Assembly: GCA_036509255.1 (NCBI GenBank) | Contig: DATCFY010000084.1 | Location: forward strand, 1-60,966 | Source: RYN-230 sp036509255 | GTDB taxonomy: Bacteria; Actinomycetota; Actinomycetes; Streptosporangiales; Streptosporangiaceae | DNA: 60,966 bases | Direction: 5' to 3' | Shown: piece by piece, positions 25,148-33,737 of the stretch | Position numbering within the stretch: the first letter of the stretch is position 1 | Layout of the letters: each line of letters begins with the position of its first letter | Translations under genes and position numbers: made by a program | The notes under the pieces: model-generated | The model's database searches: none | What the model was told of the DNA's origin: nothing | The model's input: the letters and a program-made list of their open reading frames with translations, nothing else

Positions 25148-26410
25148 ATGGGCATGATCACCGTCGTGTCCTACTCTGCCCTCACGCATCTCGAATGTTC
25201 CCGCTGCGGCACCCGGTACGACGCCGGCCAGGTGCAGGGCACCTGCTCGTGCGGGTCGCCGCTGCTGGCCCGCTACGACATCGCCCTGGTCAGCGCGCAG
25301 CTCAGCCGCGAGGACATCGCGGGACGGCCGCCTGACCTGTGGCGCTATCACGAGCTGCTGCCGGTTTCGGACGCCAGCCGGGTGGTGAGCCTGGGTGAGG
25401 GCATGACCCCGCTGCTCGCGCTGCCCCGGCTGGGCCAGGCGCTCGGGGTGCCCAGGCTCTGGATGAAGGACGAAGGGCTCACCCCCACCGGCACCTTCAA
25501 GGCCCGGGGTGCGGCCGTCGGGGTGTCCCGGGCCGCTGAGCTCGGCATCACTGGCGTGGCGATGCCCACCAACGGCAACGCGGGCGCGGCCTGGGCGGCG
25601 TACGCGGCCCGGGCCGGGCTGCGCAGCCTCATCGTGATGCCCGCCGCCGCGCCGTCCATCACCCACGCCGAGTGCGCGGCAGCGGGTGCGGAGATCTACC
25701 TGGTCGACGGGCTCATCGGGGACGCCGGCGCGCTGGTCGCCGCGGCGCTCCCCGGCCGCCCCGGCTACCAGGACGTCTCCACCCTCCGGGAGCCGTACCG
25801 GCTGGAGGGCAAGAAGACCATGGGGTACGAGATCGCCGAGCAGCTCGGCTGGCGGCTGCCGGACGTGATCGTCTATCCGGCCGGCGGCGGGGTGGGCATC
25901 ATCGGCATCCACAAGGCCCTGGGGGAACTACGCGACCTGGGCTGGGTCGACGGCAAGCTCCCCCGGCTGGTGGCGGTCCAGGCCAGCGGCTGCGCGCCGA
26001 TCGTGACGGCGTTCGCCAGCGGCGCCGCCGAGAGCCAGCCCTGGCCGGACGCCCGCACCGTCGCGTTCGGCATCACCGTCCCCAAGGCGCTCGGCGATTT
26101 CCTGGTCCTCGACGCGGTACGGGGGACCGGGGGTACCGCGGTCGCGATCGACGACGACGCGCTGCTTGCGGACCAGCGTGAGCTCGCGCGGCTGGAAGGC
26201 AGCCTGATCTGCCCCGAGGGGGCCGCCTGCGTCACGGCCGTCCGGCAGCTCCGCGAGTCCGGCTGGCTGGGGGCCGGCGACGAGGTGGTAGTGCTGAACA
26301 CCGGCACCGGGCTGAAGTACCCGGACCTGGTGGCCGTGCACCTGCCCGTGCTAGCGCCCGGCGACTCCCTCCCCGAGCCAGCGGCGGAACCGCTGCTGCA
26401 CGCCGAGTGA
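25148..26410 (+). CDS. thrC: Threonine synthase
   Basis: 420 residues. A zinc-ribbon-like N-terminus (LECSRCGTRYDAGQVQGTCSCG) is followed by the PLP fold with Lys in the motif TPTGTFKARGA, SGN-like loop PTNGNAGAAWAAYA, glycine loop YPAGGGVGIIG, and NTGTGLKYPD near the C-terminus. It converts O-phosphohomoserine to threonine. ATG at 25148 lacks a good RBS; GTG at 25166 (start SYSALTHLEC) is an alternative. The thioredoxin ends 54 bases before, so readthrough is possible. Confidence 0.93.
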   Translation: MGMITVVSYSALTHLECSRCGTRYDAGQVQGTCSCGSPLLARYDIALVSAQLSREDIAGRPPDLWRYHELLPVSDASRVVSLGEGMTPLLALPRLGQALGVPRLWMKDEGLTPTGTFKARGAAVGVSRAAELGITGVAMPTNGNAGAAWAAYAARAGLRSLIVMPAAAPSITHAECAAAGAEIYLVDGLIGDAGALVAAALPGRPGYQDVSTLREPYRLEGKKTMGYEIAEQLGWRLPDVIVYPAGGGVGIIGIHKALGELRDLGWVDGKLPRLVAVQASGCAPIVTAFASGAAESQPWPDARTVAFGITVPKALGDFLVLDAVRGTGGTAVAIDDDALLADQRELARLEGSLICPEGAACVTAVRQLRESGWLGAGDEVVVLNTGTGLKYPDLVAVHLPVLAPGDSLPEPAAEPLLHAE

Positions 26411-26504
26411 GCAGTCGTGCAGAAATCCGGCCGGGTGATGTGTGCGCGGGCCGGTCCTGGGAAGCTGGCGGCCACGGGCCTTCGGCTACAGGAGGTTGTT
26501 GCCC

Positions 26505-26750
26505 ATGACCTACGGCGGCAGCGTCGCGCTCATCGTGATTGGCGCGATTCTAAGATTTGCCATCAGCTACTCGCCCGCGAACGTGAACCTGCAGCTCATC
26601 GGGGTGATCCTGATGATCGCGGGCGCCATCGGCCTGATCGTCTCTCTGGTGTGGATGTTCGGGCGCAGGCGCCGGACCGTCACGACGACCAGGACCCCGA
26701 ACACGACCGAGGTCTACGAGGAGCGTCGCTACACGGAGCCACCAGTCTGA
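26505..26750 (+). CDS. DUF6458-like small membrane protein
   Basis: 81 residues with two TM helices (GGSVALIVIGAILRFAISYS and LQLIGVILMIAGAIGLIVSL) and a basic-then-polar tail (FGRRRRTVTTTRTPNTTEV). This is the layout of the short DUF6458 proteins common in actinobacteria; no function is known. AGGAGG lies ten bases before ATG 26505. A strong terminator follows at once. Confidence 0.85.
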   Translation: MTYGGSVALIVIGAILRFAISYSPANVNLQLIGVILMIAGAIGLIVSLVWMFGRRRRTVTTTRTPNTTEVYEERRYTEPPV

Positions 26751-26776
26751 ACCGGCCGTTGCGGCAGTTAGGCCAA

Positions 26777-26810
26777 GCCCCCGGGACGGATTATCGTCCC
26801 GGGGGCGTTT
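26777..26810 (+). terminator. Intrinsic terminator
   Basis: Perfect 12-bp stem GCCCCCGGGACG / CGTCCCGGGGGC with a six-base loop, followed by GTTT, 27 bases after the DUF6458 stop codon. Confidence 0.9.
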
Positions 26811-26937
26811 GATCTCCGGAACTCCCCGTTCTCGCCGGCCTGGCCGCTGAGCCACCTGCCGGGTAGGTAGCCCCTGGTCACCGCAGGGTCGCAGCATAGA
26901 ATCAAGATCCACGACGCGGCTCAGCCGGGGAGAGAGC

Positions 26938-27990
26938 ATGGCGCGGTCCATCTGGTCGGGATTCCTGAGTTTCGGGCTGGTGAACGTCCCGGTGGGGCTG
27001 TACCCGGCCACCGCGGACCAGACGATCCACTTCAACCAGCTGCACAAGGACACGTCGCACCGGATCCGGTACAAGAAGGTCGACGAGGTCACCGGCGACG
27101 AGGTCGGGACCCAGGACATCGTGAACGGGTTCCCGCTCGGCGGCGGCGAGTACGTCGTGGTCACCCGGGACGAGCTCAAGGAGGCCGCGCCGGGCAAGTC
27201 CGAGACCATCGAGATCAGCGACTTCGTGGACCTGGACGAGATCGACCCGGTGCATTTCCGGCAGACCTACTACCTGGCCCCGCGCGGCAAGGGCGCGGAC
27301 CGTGCCTACGCGCTGCTCCGGCAGGCCATGCACGAGACCGGCAAGGTCGGTATCGCCACCATGGTCCTGCGGGACAAGGAACATCTGGTCGCCGTCCGTC
27401 CCGGGGACGACGTACTGATCCTGGAGACCATGTACTTCGCCGATGAGATCCGCTCGCCCCGGGAGGAACTGGAGACGCTGCCCGAGGACGCCAGCTTCCA
27501 GGGCCGCGAGCTGGAGGTGGCCAAGAGGCTGGTCGAGTCGCTCACCGTGCCCTGGGAGCCCGGCGAGTACCACAACACCTACCGGGCCCGGGTCGAGGAG
27601 CTGATCGAGCGCAAGCGGGAAGGCCAGGCGGTGGTGTTCGAGGCGGAACGACCCAAGTCGAACGTCATCGACCTGATGGCGGCCCTGGAGGCGTCGGTCG
27701 CGAAGATGGGTCCAGACGCGGCGGGCGGCGGCGAGTCCCGCGACGCCGACACCGGCCCCGGCGCCGGCGGTTCCAGTGCCGGCGGTTCCAGTGCCGGCGG
27801 TTCCAGTGCCGGCCGGTCCGGGGCCGGCGGGTCGGGGTCGCCGGACCTGAATGCGCTGTCCAAGGCGGACCTGCTGGCCCGGGCCGCGGAGCTGGACATC
27901 CCAGGCCGCTCGAAGATGTCCAAGCCGGAGCTCATCAAGGCGATCCAGGCAGCCAGCCGGCCGAAACGGGGCGCGCGGAAGATTTCCTAG
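26938..27990 (+). CDS. ku: Ku DNA-end-binding protein
   Basis: 350 residues. The bacterial Ku core is complete: ARSIWSGFLSFGLVNVPVGLY, HFNQLHKDTSHRIRYKKVD, TYYLAPRGKGADRAYALLRQ, and TMVLRDKEHLVAVRPGDDVL. After about residue 265 a disordered Gly/Ser linker made of GGSSA repeats leads to a C-terminal SAP/Rho-N-like helix pair (LNALSKADLLARAAELDIPG) and a basic tail (RPKRGARKIS) that can bind DNA. It binds double-strand ends in non-homologous end joining. No LigD gene is in the window, so the partner ligase is elsewhere. RBS-like GGGGAGAG lies just upstream of ATG. Confidence 0.96.
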   Translation: MARSIWSGFLSFGLVNVPVGLYPATADQTIHFNQLHKDTSHRIRYKKVDEVTGDEVGTQDIVNGFPLGGGEYVVVTRDELKEAAPGKSETIEISDFVDLDEIDPVHFRQTYYLAPRGKGADRAYALLRQAMHETGKVGIATMVLRDKEHLVAVRPGDDVLILETMYFADEIRSPREELETLPEDASFQGRELEVAKRLVESLTVPWEPGEYHNTYRARVEELIERKREGQAVVFEAERPKSNVIDLMAALEASVAKMGPDAAGGGESRDADTGPGAGGSSAGGSSAGGSSAGRSGAGGSGSPDLNALSKADLLARAAELDIPGRSKMSKPELIKAIQAASRPKRGARKIS

Positions 27991-28065
27991 GAATCTGCCC
28001 GCGGCCGGCCTGGCGCGCTGCGAGTGTCGGCCGGCGGTGATAGAGCTGACTCGGAAGGAGCCGTG

Positions 28066-28302
28066 ATGCCCGAGTCAGCTGTGATCATCGATGTGTGCGC
28101 CGAGTGTGAGCAAGACCTGGAGCACTGCCACGGGACCGCGATCGTGCACCTGGACGGTGCCGCGGACTGCTCGGACGACCCGGATTGCCGGCTGACCGCC
28201 GAGTTGCACCTGTTCGTGATCTCCTGCGCCGAGATGGACGGCTGCTGCGAGGGTGCAGGGGACGCGCCGGAACCGGCCCTGGAGCGGGCTGCCGCATCGT
28301 GA
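28066..28302 (+). CDS. Small Cys/His-rich actinobacterial protein
   Basis: 78 residues from ATG 28066 with GGAAGGAG upstream. Conserved-looking Cys/His spacing VCAECEQDLEHCHGTAIVHL, then CSDDPDCRLTAELHLFVISC and DGCCEG suggests a small zinc- or disulfide-stabilised fold. Proteins with this exact beginning are common in actinobacteria, but I know no function. It is followed by the methyltransferase on the same strand after 150 bases. Confidence 0.8.
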   Translation: MPESAVIIDVCAECEQDLEHCHGTAIVHLDGAADCSDDPDCRLTAELHLFVISCAEMDGCCEGAGDAPEPALERAAAS

Positions 28303-28455
28303 TCGGGCGGGCCGCTCCCACCGGAAGTGACCACGCCGGCCCGTAATGGTCTGTTCGTGACCACTCTGCGTGCGTTTGCCTACAGTGGGTGGGAGGGCCG
28401 CGTCGGCGTCGCGCCGCCGGTGCCAGCAGCCGGGCAAGCCACGGAGAGGGCCGCG

Positions 28456-29304
28456 ATGGTGGTGGATGACACGTCCCGCCGGGATGGTAACGGCCAGGCG
28501 GGCAGCGGCCCGGCGGTCATGGCGCCCGGGCTGGATACCAGCGTGGCCCACCCCGCGCGGATCTGGGACTACTTCCTCGGCGGCAAGGACAACTTCGCCG
28601 CCGAGCGGGCCGCGGCCCAGGGAGTCCTCGAGGTCATGCCCACCATGGCCATGGTCGCCCGGGCCGGCCGGGCGTTCCTCGCGGCCGCGGTGCATTACCT
28701 GGCCACCACCGGGGGCGTCAGCCAGTTCCTCGACATCGGGACGGGCCTGCCCACCGCGAACAACACCCACGAGGTGGCCCAGCGGGCCAACAAGCAGGCG
28801 CGGATCGTGTACGTGGACAACGACCCGATCGTCCTGGCCCACGCCCGCGCGCTGCTGACCAGCGGGCCCGACGGGCGGACCGCCTGCGTGGACGCCGACC
28901 TCCGGGACACCGACCAGATCCTGGCCCAGGCGGCGCGGACGCTGGACTTCAGCCAGCCTGTCGCGGTGATGCTGCTGGCCGTGCTGCACTTCGTGGCCGA
29001 CGCCGAAGACCCGTACGCGATCACCTCGCGGCTGCTGGCGACCCTGCCCGCCGGCAGCTTCCTGGTCCTGTCCCACGCCTCCAGCGACATCGAGACGGAG
29101 CCCGTCGCAGCGGGAACTGCGCGCTACAACCAGCGATCCGCGGTCCCCATCACGCCGCGAAACCGGGCGCAGGTCACCCGGTTCTTCGACGGCATGGACA
29201 TCGTCGAGCCCGGAGTGGTGCCGCTGGGCCAGTGGCACCCGGGACCCCAGCAGTTTGGCTCGCCCGGGCTGCCCACCTACTGCGCAGTGGGCCGCAAGCG
29301 CTAG
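28456..29304 (+). CDS. SAM-dependent methyltransferase, DUF574 type
   Basis: 282 residues. The DUF574/Methyltransf_19 marks are clear: HPARIWDYFLGGKDNFAAER near the N-terminus, the SAM-binding strand FLDIGTGLPTANNTHEVAQR, VYVDNDPIVLAHARALL, and the loop VMLLAVLHFV. It probably methylates a small molecule; the family's substrates are unknown although it is expanded in actinobacteria. ATG 28456 follows GGAGAGGG, whereas the longer frame from 28327 adds unconserved sequence. Confidence 0.9.
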   Translation: MVVDDTSRRDGNGQAGSGPAVMAPGLDTSVAHPARIWDYFLGGKDNFAAERAAAQGVLEVMPTMAMVARAGRAFLAAAVHYLATTGGVSQFLDIGTGLPTANNTHEVAQRANKQARIVYVDNDPIVLAHARALLTSGPDGRTACVDADLRDTDQILAQAARTLDFSQPVAVMLLAVLHFVADAEDPYAITSRLLATLPAGSFLVLSHASSDIETEPVAAGTARYNQRSAVPITPRNRAQVTRFFDGMDIVEPGVVPLGQWHPGPQQFGSPGLPTYCAVGRKR

Positions 29305-29313
29305 GCAGGCCCC

Positions 29314-29363
29314 GGCGTTACGGGCACAGGCGTTACGCGCCCGGCGTTAGGGGCCCGGCGTTA
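29314..29363. repeat. 14-15-bp tandem repeat spanning a stop codon
   Basis: GGCGTTA recurs at 29314, 29329, 29343 and 29357 inside units of 14-15 bases. The last copy supplies the TAA stop (29361-29363) of the minus-strand serine hydrolase, so the repeat has copied the stop-codon region downstream of the gene. Confidence 0.75.
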
Positions 29364-30344
29364 GGGCACCGCCGAGGCCTGGGGGGTGGGGGCCGCAGTG
29401 TGGTGCCCCCGGAACAGGATCGATGCGATCTGGGTCAGCTTGTTGCTGCCGTACTTGAACCCGGCGTCCCCGACACCACCGAAGCCCTCCAGGTTGTACA
29501 TGATCGCCATCGTGTAATCCTGGCCCGGGCCGGCGAACCCGACGGTGTTGGTGATCCACAGGTTGCCGTCCTGCTCCCAGCCGTCCTTATTGCCCGGGTG
29601 GTTCTCCGGGCCCGCGCCCCAGACCCCCCACTGCTGGTCGAGCGCGGCGACGTGCTGGAGCCGGTAGACCAGGTAATCGCGGACGTTGGCCGGGGCATCC
29701 TTGAGCACGTAATTGATCAGGTTGTCCAGATCCTCGGGCGTGCAGTACATGAAGCCCCAGTTGGGCACCGACGAGGTGAACCGGGCGTCGGTCATGCCGA
29801 ACTTCTGGATCCGGTCCAGGAAGCTGCCGTCCTCGTACTTGTCCCACAGGTAGTTGGCGTCGTCGTCGTTGCTGGTGTACAGCGCCTGGAACATCGCCTC
29901 CCGGTCGGCACTGGTCAGGCTGATGCTGCCGGCGTCCTGGCGCAGCAGGATGTCCGTCATCATGGCCAGCTTCATCGTGGACGCGGCCGGGTACGCGACG
30001 TCAGCGTTGGCGTTATGCCAGGTCGCCCCGTTGTTCCGGTCAGTGATCACGATGCCGATGGACCCTGGCAGGCGCCGCATGTAATGGCGGATCTCCTTGA
30101 TCCGGTTCCGCATCTCGCAAGGGAAGCCGGGCGCGTTCCGCGCGCACACCGTGGGCGTGGGCGATGGTGTCGGGCTGGCCGGGGCGCTCGTATGCCCGGA
30201 CGCGCTGCCCGAGGGGAGCGCCACCGATTTCTGGCTGGCGGGCGTGAACATGCTGCAGCCCGACACCGCCACGGTGACGAAAAGTGAGCATGACACTACG
30301 GGGAGCCACGCGCGACGACGCGTCCTGGCAGCCGGTGAATGCAT
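29361..30344 (-). CDS. Class-A-beta-lactamase-like serine hydrolase lipoprotein
   Basis: 327 residues. The N-terminal signal (RAWLPVVSCSLFVTVAVSGC) ends in a lipobox-like VSGC, followed by a Pro/Ser/Thr linker, so it is a surface lipoprotein. The catalytic SxxK is in PAASTMKLAMM; an SDN-like loop is SNDDDANYLWD; TKG/KTG-equivalent is weak, near NTVGFAGPG. Overall it resembles the beta-lactamase2 family, which contains peptidoglycan-acting and inactive homologues. A true beta-lactamase role is not supported. ATG 30344 gives the proper signal peptide. The 3' end is within a tandem repeat. Confidence 0.8.
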   Translation of the reverse strand: MHSPAARTRRRAWLPVVSCSLFVTVAVSGCSMFTPASQKSVALPSGSASGHTSAPASPTPSPTPTVCARNAPGFPCEMRNRIKEIRHYMRRLPGSIGIVITDRNNGATWHNANADVAYPAASTMKLAMMTDILLRQDAGSISLTSADREAMFQALYTSNDDDANYLWDKYEDGSFLDRIQKFGMTDARFTSSVPNWGFMYCTPEDLDNLINYVLKDAPANVRDYLVYRLQHVAALDQQWGVWGAGPENHPGNKDGWEQDGNLWITNTVGFAGPGQDYTMAIMYNLEGFGGVGDAGFKYGSNKLTQIASILFRGHHTAAPTPQASAVP

Positions 30345-30458
30345 GCCCGCCAGGATACGAGCGACCAGGGGCTGCGGGGCGAATCGGCGCCCCGTCCGGC
30401 GCGCCTGTTGCAAATTCTTGACGCGGCGGCCCGTAATCCCGGGACGCGGCGGCGCCCC

Positions 30459-30556
30459 GCTCAGGCGGCCTGCTCGGCCGCCCCGCTCAGGCCGCGCGCG
30501 CTGGACCCGCTCAGGCCGCCCCGCTCAGGCCGCCTGCTCGGCCGCTCCGCTCAGGC
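30459..30556. repeat. CGCTCAGG tandem repeat at the 3' end of gnd
   Basis: CGCTCAGG recurs at 30459, 30484, 30509, 30522 and 30549 within a C/G-rich array (GGCCGCCCCGCTCAGGC units). The copy at 30549 contains the gnd stop codon (TGA on the minus strand, 30551-30553), and each other copy repeats that TGA downstream of the gene. Confidence 0.75.
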
Positions 30557-31990
30557 CGGGTGCTCACGCTCGTCGCCAGCCCACTCGGTGTGGAAGGTGC
30601 CCGGCTTGTCCACCCGCTGATAGGTGTGCGCGCCGAAGTTGTCCCGCAGGGCCTGGATCAGCGCGGCAGGCAGCCGGTCCCGGCGCAGGCCGTCGTAGTA
30701 GGCCAGTGACGAGGAGAATGCCGGGGAGGGGATACCGGCCGTCGCGGCCTGCGCCACCACCCGCCGCCAGCTGTCCACCCCGTCCGCCGCGGCCGCGACG
30801 AAGTACGGTGCGACCAGCAGGCTGGGCAGTTCCGCGTTCTCGTCGTAGGCCTCCCGGATCCGGTTCAGGAACCGGGCCCGGATGATGCAGCCGCCCCGCC
30901 AGATCGTCGCCATCATGCCCCGGTCGATGCCCCAGTCGTACTCCTCGCTGCCCGCGCCGATGTGGTCGAAGCCCTGGGCGTAGGCAACCACCTTGGAGGC
31001 GTACAGCGCGCGGCGGACGTCCTCCACAAACGCGTCGCGGTCACTGACCTGCGGTGACACCGCGGTGCCGAACGCTTCACGTGCGGCTTCGCGCTGGTCC
31101 GCGTGACCGGACAGGGCCCGGGCGAATGTGGCCTCGGCGATACCGGTGATCGGGATGCCCAGGTCCAGCGCGTTCTGCACCGTCCACCGGCCGGTGCCCT
31201 TCTGCTCGGCCTGGTCGAGCACCACGTCCACGAACGGCTTCCCGGTCTCGGGATCCTTGTGCGCAAGTACCTGCGCGGTGATCTGGATCAGGAACGAGTC
31301 CAGGTCCCCCTCGTTCCAGGTGCGGAAGATGTCCGCGATCTCGTCCGGGGTGCAGCCCAGGCCCGCCCGCAGCAGGTCGTAGGCCTCCGCGATGAGCTGC
31401 ATGTCCGCGTACTCGATCCCGTTGTGCACCATCTTGACGAAGTGACCGGCGCCATCCGGGCCCACGTGCGTGCAGCACGGAACGCCGTCCACCTTCGCTG
31501 CGATCGACTCGAACATCGGGCCGATCCGGGCGTACGACTCTTCGGACCCGCCAGGCATGATGCTCGGCCCGTTCAGCGCCCCTTCCTCACCGCCCGACAC
31601 GCCGCAGCCCACGAAGTGCAGCCCGTGCTCGCGCAGCGCGGCCTCACGCCGCCGGGTGTCCATGAAGTGCGCGTTGCCGCAGTCGATGACGATGTCACCC
31701 TGGTCCAGCAGCGGGACCAGTTCGTTGATCACAGCGTCGGTCGCCTCGCCCGCCTTGACCATGATGATGATCGCCCGCGGTCGGCTGAGGTTGGCCACGA
31801 ACTCCGCCATCGAGTCGGCGGGCACGAACGTGCCCTCGTCGCCGTGCTCCTTGACCAGGCTGTGGGTCCGCTCCGGCGAGCGGTTGTGCAACGCCACCAC
31901 GTATCCGTGCCGGGCCAGGTTCCGGGCCAGATTGCGGCCCATCACCGCCAGGCCGGTCACGCCGATGTCTGCACTGCCCTGCTGAGTCAT
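30551..31990 (-). CDS. gnd: 6-phosphogluconate dehydrogenase, decarboxylating
   Basis: 479 residues, full length for the long NADP-type enzyme. The Rossmann motif is GVTGLAVMGRNLARNLARHG; NR at HNRSPERT fits NADP; substrate and catalytic segments are GVSGGEEGALNGPSIMPGG, HFVKMVHNGIEYADMQLIAE (Lys and Asn of the active site), and the C-terminal GAHTYQRVDKPGTFHTEW that reaches into the partner subunit. It oxidises 6-phosphogluconate to ribulose 5-phosphate, CO2 and NADPH in the pentose phosphate pathway. ATG has GAGGAG upstream. It is monocistronic, and divergent from the thioesterase gene. Confidence 0.97.
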   Translation of the reverse strand: MTQQGSADIGVTGLAVMGRNLARNLARHGYVVALHNRSPERTHSLVKEHGDEGTFVPADSMAEFVANLSRPRAIIIMVKAGEATDAVINELVPLLDQGDIVIDCGNAHFMDTRRREAALREHGLHFVGCGVSGGEEGALNGPSIMPGGSEESYARIGPMFESIAAKVDGVPCCTHVGPDGAGHFVKMVHNGIEYADMQLIAEAYDLLRAGLGCTPDEIADIFRTWNEGDLDSFLIQITAQVLAHKDPETGKPFVDVVLDQAEQKGTGRWTVQNALDLGIPITGIAEATFARALSGHADQREAAREAFGTAVSPQVSDRDAFVEDVRRALYASKVVAYAQGFDHIGAGSEEYDWGIDRGMMATIWRGGCIIRARFLNRIREAYDENAELPSLLVAPYFVAAAADGVDSWRRVVAQAATAGIPSPAFSSSLAYYDGLRRDRLPAALIQALRDNFGAHTYQRVDKPGTFHTEWAGDEREHPA

Positions 31991-32127
31991 GCGTGGCTCC
32001 TCGGAGATTCTCGTCCTTCATTCGCGAGGGTAGCCCGTTACGTTTCCGCAGTCGCCTGGGGTCACCACCCGGTAAGGACGCGGAGGGCCCGTGGCGGCGG
32101 ACGGCGCCGTCAGGGACAATGCCAGGG

Positions 32128-32883
32128 ATGACTTTCCTGCTGCAGCGCCCGTCCCCCCGGTTCCGCGCTGATCCCCCGCAGGGCCGGGTGTTCGCCACCA
32201 GCCGCGAGGTGCGCAGCACCGACGTGACCCCGGAGGGGCGGCTGCGGCTCGACGCGCTGGCCCGCTACCTCCAGGAGGCCGCCGAAGACGATGTCAGTGA
32301 CGCTGGCTGGGACGGGTCGTACCGCTGGCTTGTCCGCCGCGTGGCCATCGCTATCCGGGGGTATCCCGCGCACCGGGAGCGAATTTCGTTGCGGACCTAT
32401 TGCTCAGCCACGGGCCCGCGGTGGGCTGAGCGCACCACGACGGTGAGCGGGGCGGACGGGGATCTTATCCAGTCCACCGCGATCTGGGTCGCGGTCTCAG
32501 CGGAGGACGGGCGGCCGGTCCCGCTGGGCGAGTCGTTCCAGCGCGTCTACGGGCCGTCCACGGAGGGCCGGCAGGTCTCGGCGCGGCTTTCCCACCCGGG
32601 GCTGCCCGGGTCCGCGGCGGGCCGGTCCTGGCCGCTGCGCGCCGCCGACCTCGACATCGCCGGCCATGTCAACAACAGCATCCACTGGGCCGCCGTGGAG
32701 GACGAGATGGCCGGGCTGGGCTGGCTGCCCGGCCGCGCCGAGCTCGAGTACCACCGGCCCATCCTGCCCGGCGCCGAGCCGGAGATGGTGACCAGCCGGG
32801 AACCCGGGGAGCTGCGGGCCTGGCTGCGGCAGGGCCCGCAGCGCCTGGCGTCCGCCTGGCTCACCGCCGCAGGAGCCCGCTGA
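32128..32883 (+). CDS. Acyl-ACP thioesterase-like hotdog protein
   Basis: 251 residues with two tandem hotdog domains. The first: FATSREVRSTDVTPEGRLRL, then LARYLQEAAEDDVSDAGWDG and WLVRRVAIAIRGYP; the second: LRAADLDIAGHVNNSIHWAA and ELEYHRPILPGAE. The DIAGHVNN motif is the FatA/FatB-type catalytic segment. It releases fatty acids from acyl-ACP, or a related thioester. ATG 32128 is chosen because domain sequence starts close after it; no strong RBS is visible, so it may be leaderless. Confidence 0.85.
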   Translation: MTFLLQRPSPRFRADPPQGRVFATSREVRSTDVTPEGRLRLDALARYLQEAAEDDVSDAGWDGSYRWLVRRVAIAIRGYPAHRERISLRTYCSATGPRWAERTTTVSGADGDLIQSTAIWVAVSAEDGRPVPLGESFQRVYGPSTEGRQVSARLSHPGLPGSAAGRSWPLRAADLDIAGHVNNSIHWAAVEDEMAGLGWLPGRAELEYHRPILPGAEPEMVTSREPGELRAWLRQGPQRLASAWLTAAGAR

Positions 32884-32959
32884 CTGTGACGGAACAACCG
32901 GGCGCGGGCCGGCAGGCGGCATTTGGCGGCCCGGGTGACGTTCCAGTACTAGTGGAGGC

Positions 32960-33724
32960 ATGAGCGATGACGAAGTCATGCCCTCAGCTGCTCAGGTCGA
33001 GGCGGCCGCGAGCGGGCGGGCGACTCATGCCCGGGAGCCGCATTCTGGTGGGACCGCGGGACGGCTTAACTGGCTGCGGGCCGCGGTGCTGGGGGCCAAC
33101 GACGGGATCGTGTCCGTGGCCGGCATCGTCATCGGGGTGGCGGGGGCCACCACGGCCCGTGGCCCTATCTTCACCGCCGGACTGGCCGGGCTGGTCGCCG
33201 GGGCGGTGTCGATGGCGCTGGGTGAGTACGTGTCGGTTTCCAGCCAGCGCGACAGCGAGCGGGCACAGATAAACCAGGAGAAGCGTGAACTCGCTGACAC
33301 CCCCGAAGCCGAGCTCACCGAGCTGACCGCCCTGTACGAAGCCAAGGGCCTTTCCGCGGCCACCGCCCGCACCGTGGCCGCCGAGCTGACCGCCCGCGGC
33401 GCCCTGACTGCCCACCTGGACGCCGAACTGCACATCGACCCCGACGACATCCCCAGCCCGGTCCAGGCCGCCAGCGCCTCGGCGCTGTCCTTTACCTCCG
33501 GCGCGCTGCTGCCGATGCTGGCCATCCTGCTGCCTCCGGTCGGCTTGCGGGTTCCCGTCACCTTTGCCGCCGTCCTGATCGCGCTCGGCCTGACCGGTGC
33601 TCTCAGCGCCCGCCTGGGCGGCAGCAACGTCCGGCGCGCCGTCCTGCGGGTAGTCATCGGTGGAGCGCTCGGCCTGGCCTTCACCTACGGCATCGGGCAC
33701 TTGTTCGGCACCGCCATCGGCTAA
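32960..33724 (+). CDS. VIT1/CCC1-family metal transporter
   Basis: 254 residues. TM1 has the VIT1 start NWLRAAVLGANDGIVSVAGI; next are GLVAGAVSMALGEYVSVSSQ, a cytoplasmic Glu-rich metal-binding domain (QINQEKRELADTPEAELTEL), and three C-terminal TM helices. It moves Fe(II) or Mn(II) across the membrane; the GEYVSV region is the characteristic substrate site. GGAGG lies directly upstream of ATG. It follows the thioesterase on the same strand after 76 bases and is convergent with the PAQR gene. Confidence 0.92.
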   Translation: MSDDEVMPSAAQVEAAASGRATHAREPHSGGTAGRLNWLRAAVLGANDGIVSVAGIVIGVAGATTARGPIFTAGLAGLVAGAVSMALGEYVSVSSQRDSERAQINQEKRELADTPEAELTELTALYEAKGLSAATARTVAAELTARGALTAHLDAELHIDPDDIPSPVQAASASALSFTSGALLPMLAILLPPVGLRVPVTFAAVLIALGLTGALSARLGGSNVRRAVLRVVIGGALGLAFTYGIGHLFGTAIG

Positions 33725-33737
33725 CGGCTCAACCTTG

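Noticed and set aside
26938..27990. A complete NHEJ operon
   Set aside because: Only Ku is present; no LigD or other end-joining gene lies in the window.
29361..30344. True beta-lactamase resistance gene
   Set aside because: The SxxK is present, but the SDN-like and KTG motifs are not convincing, so resistance is not supported.
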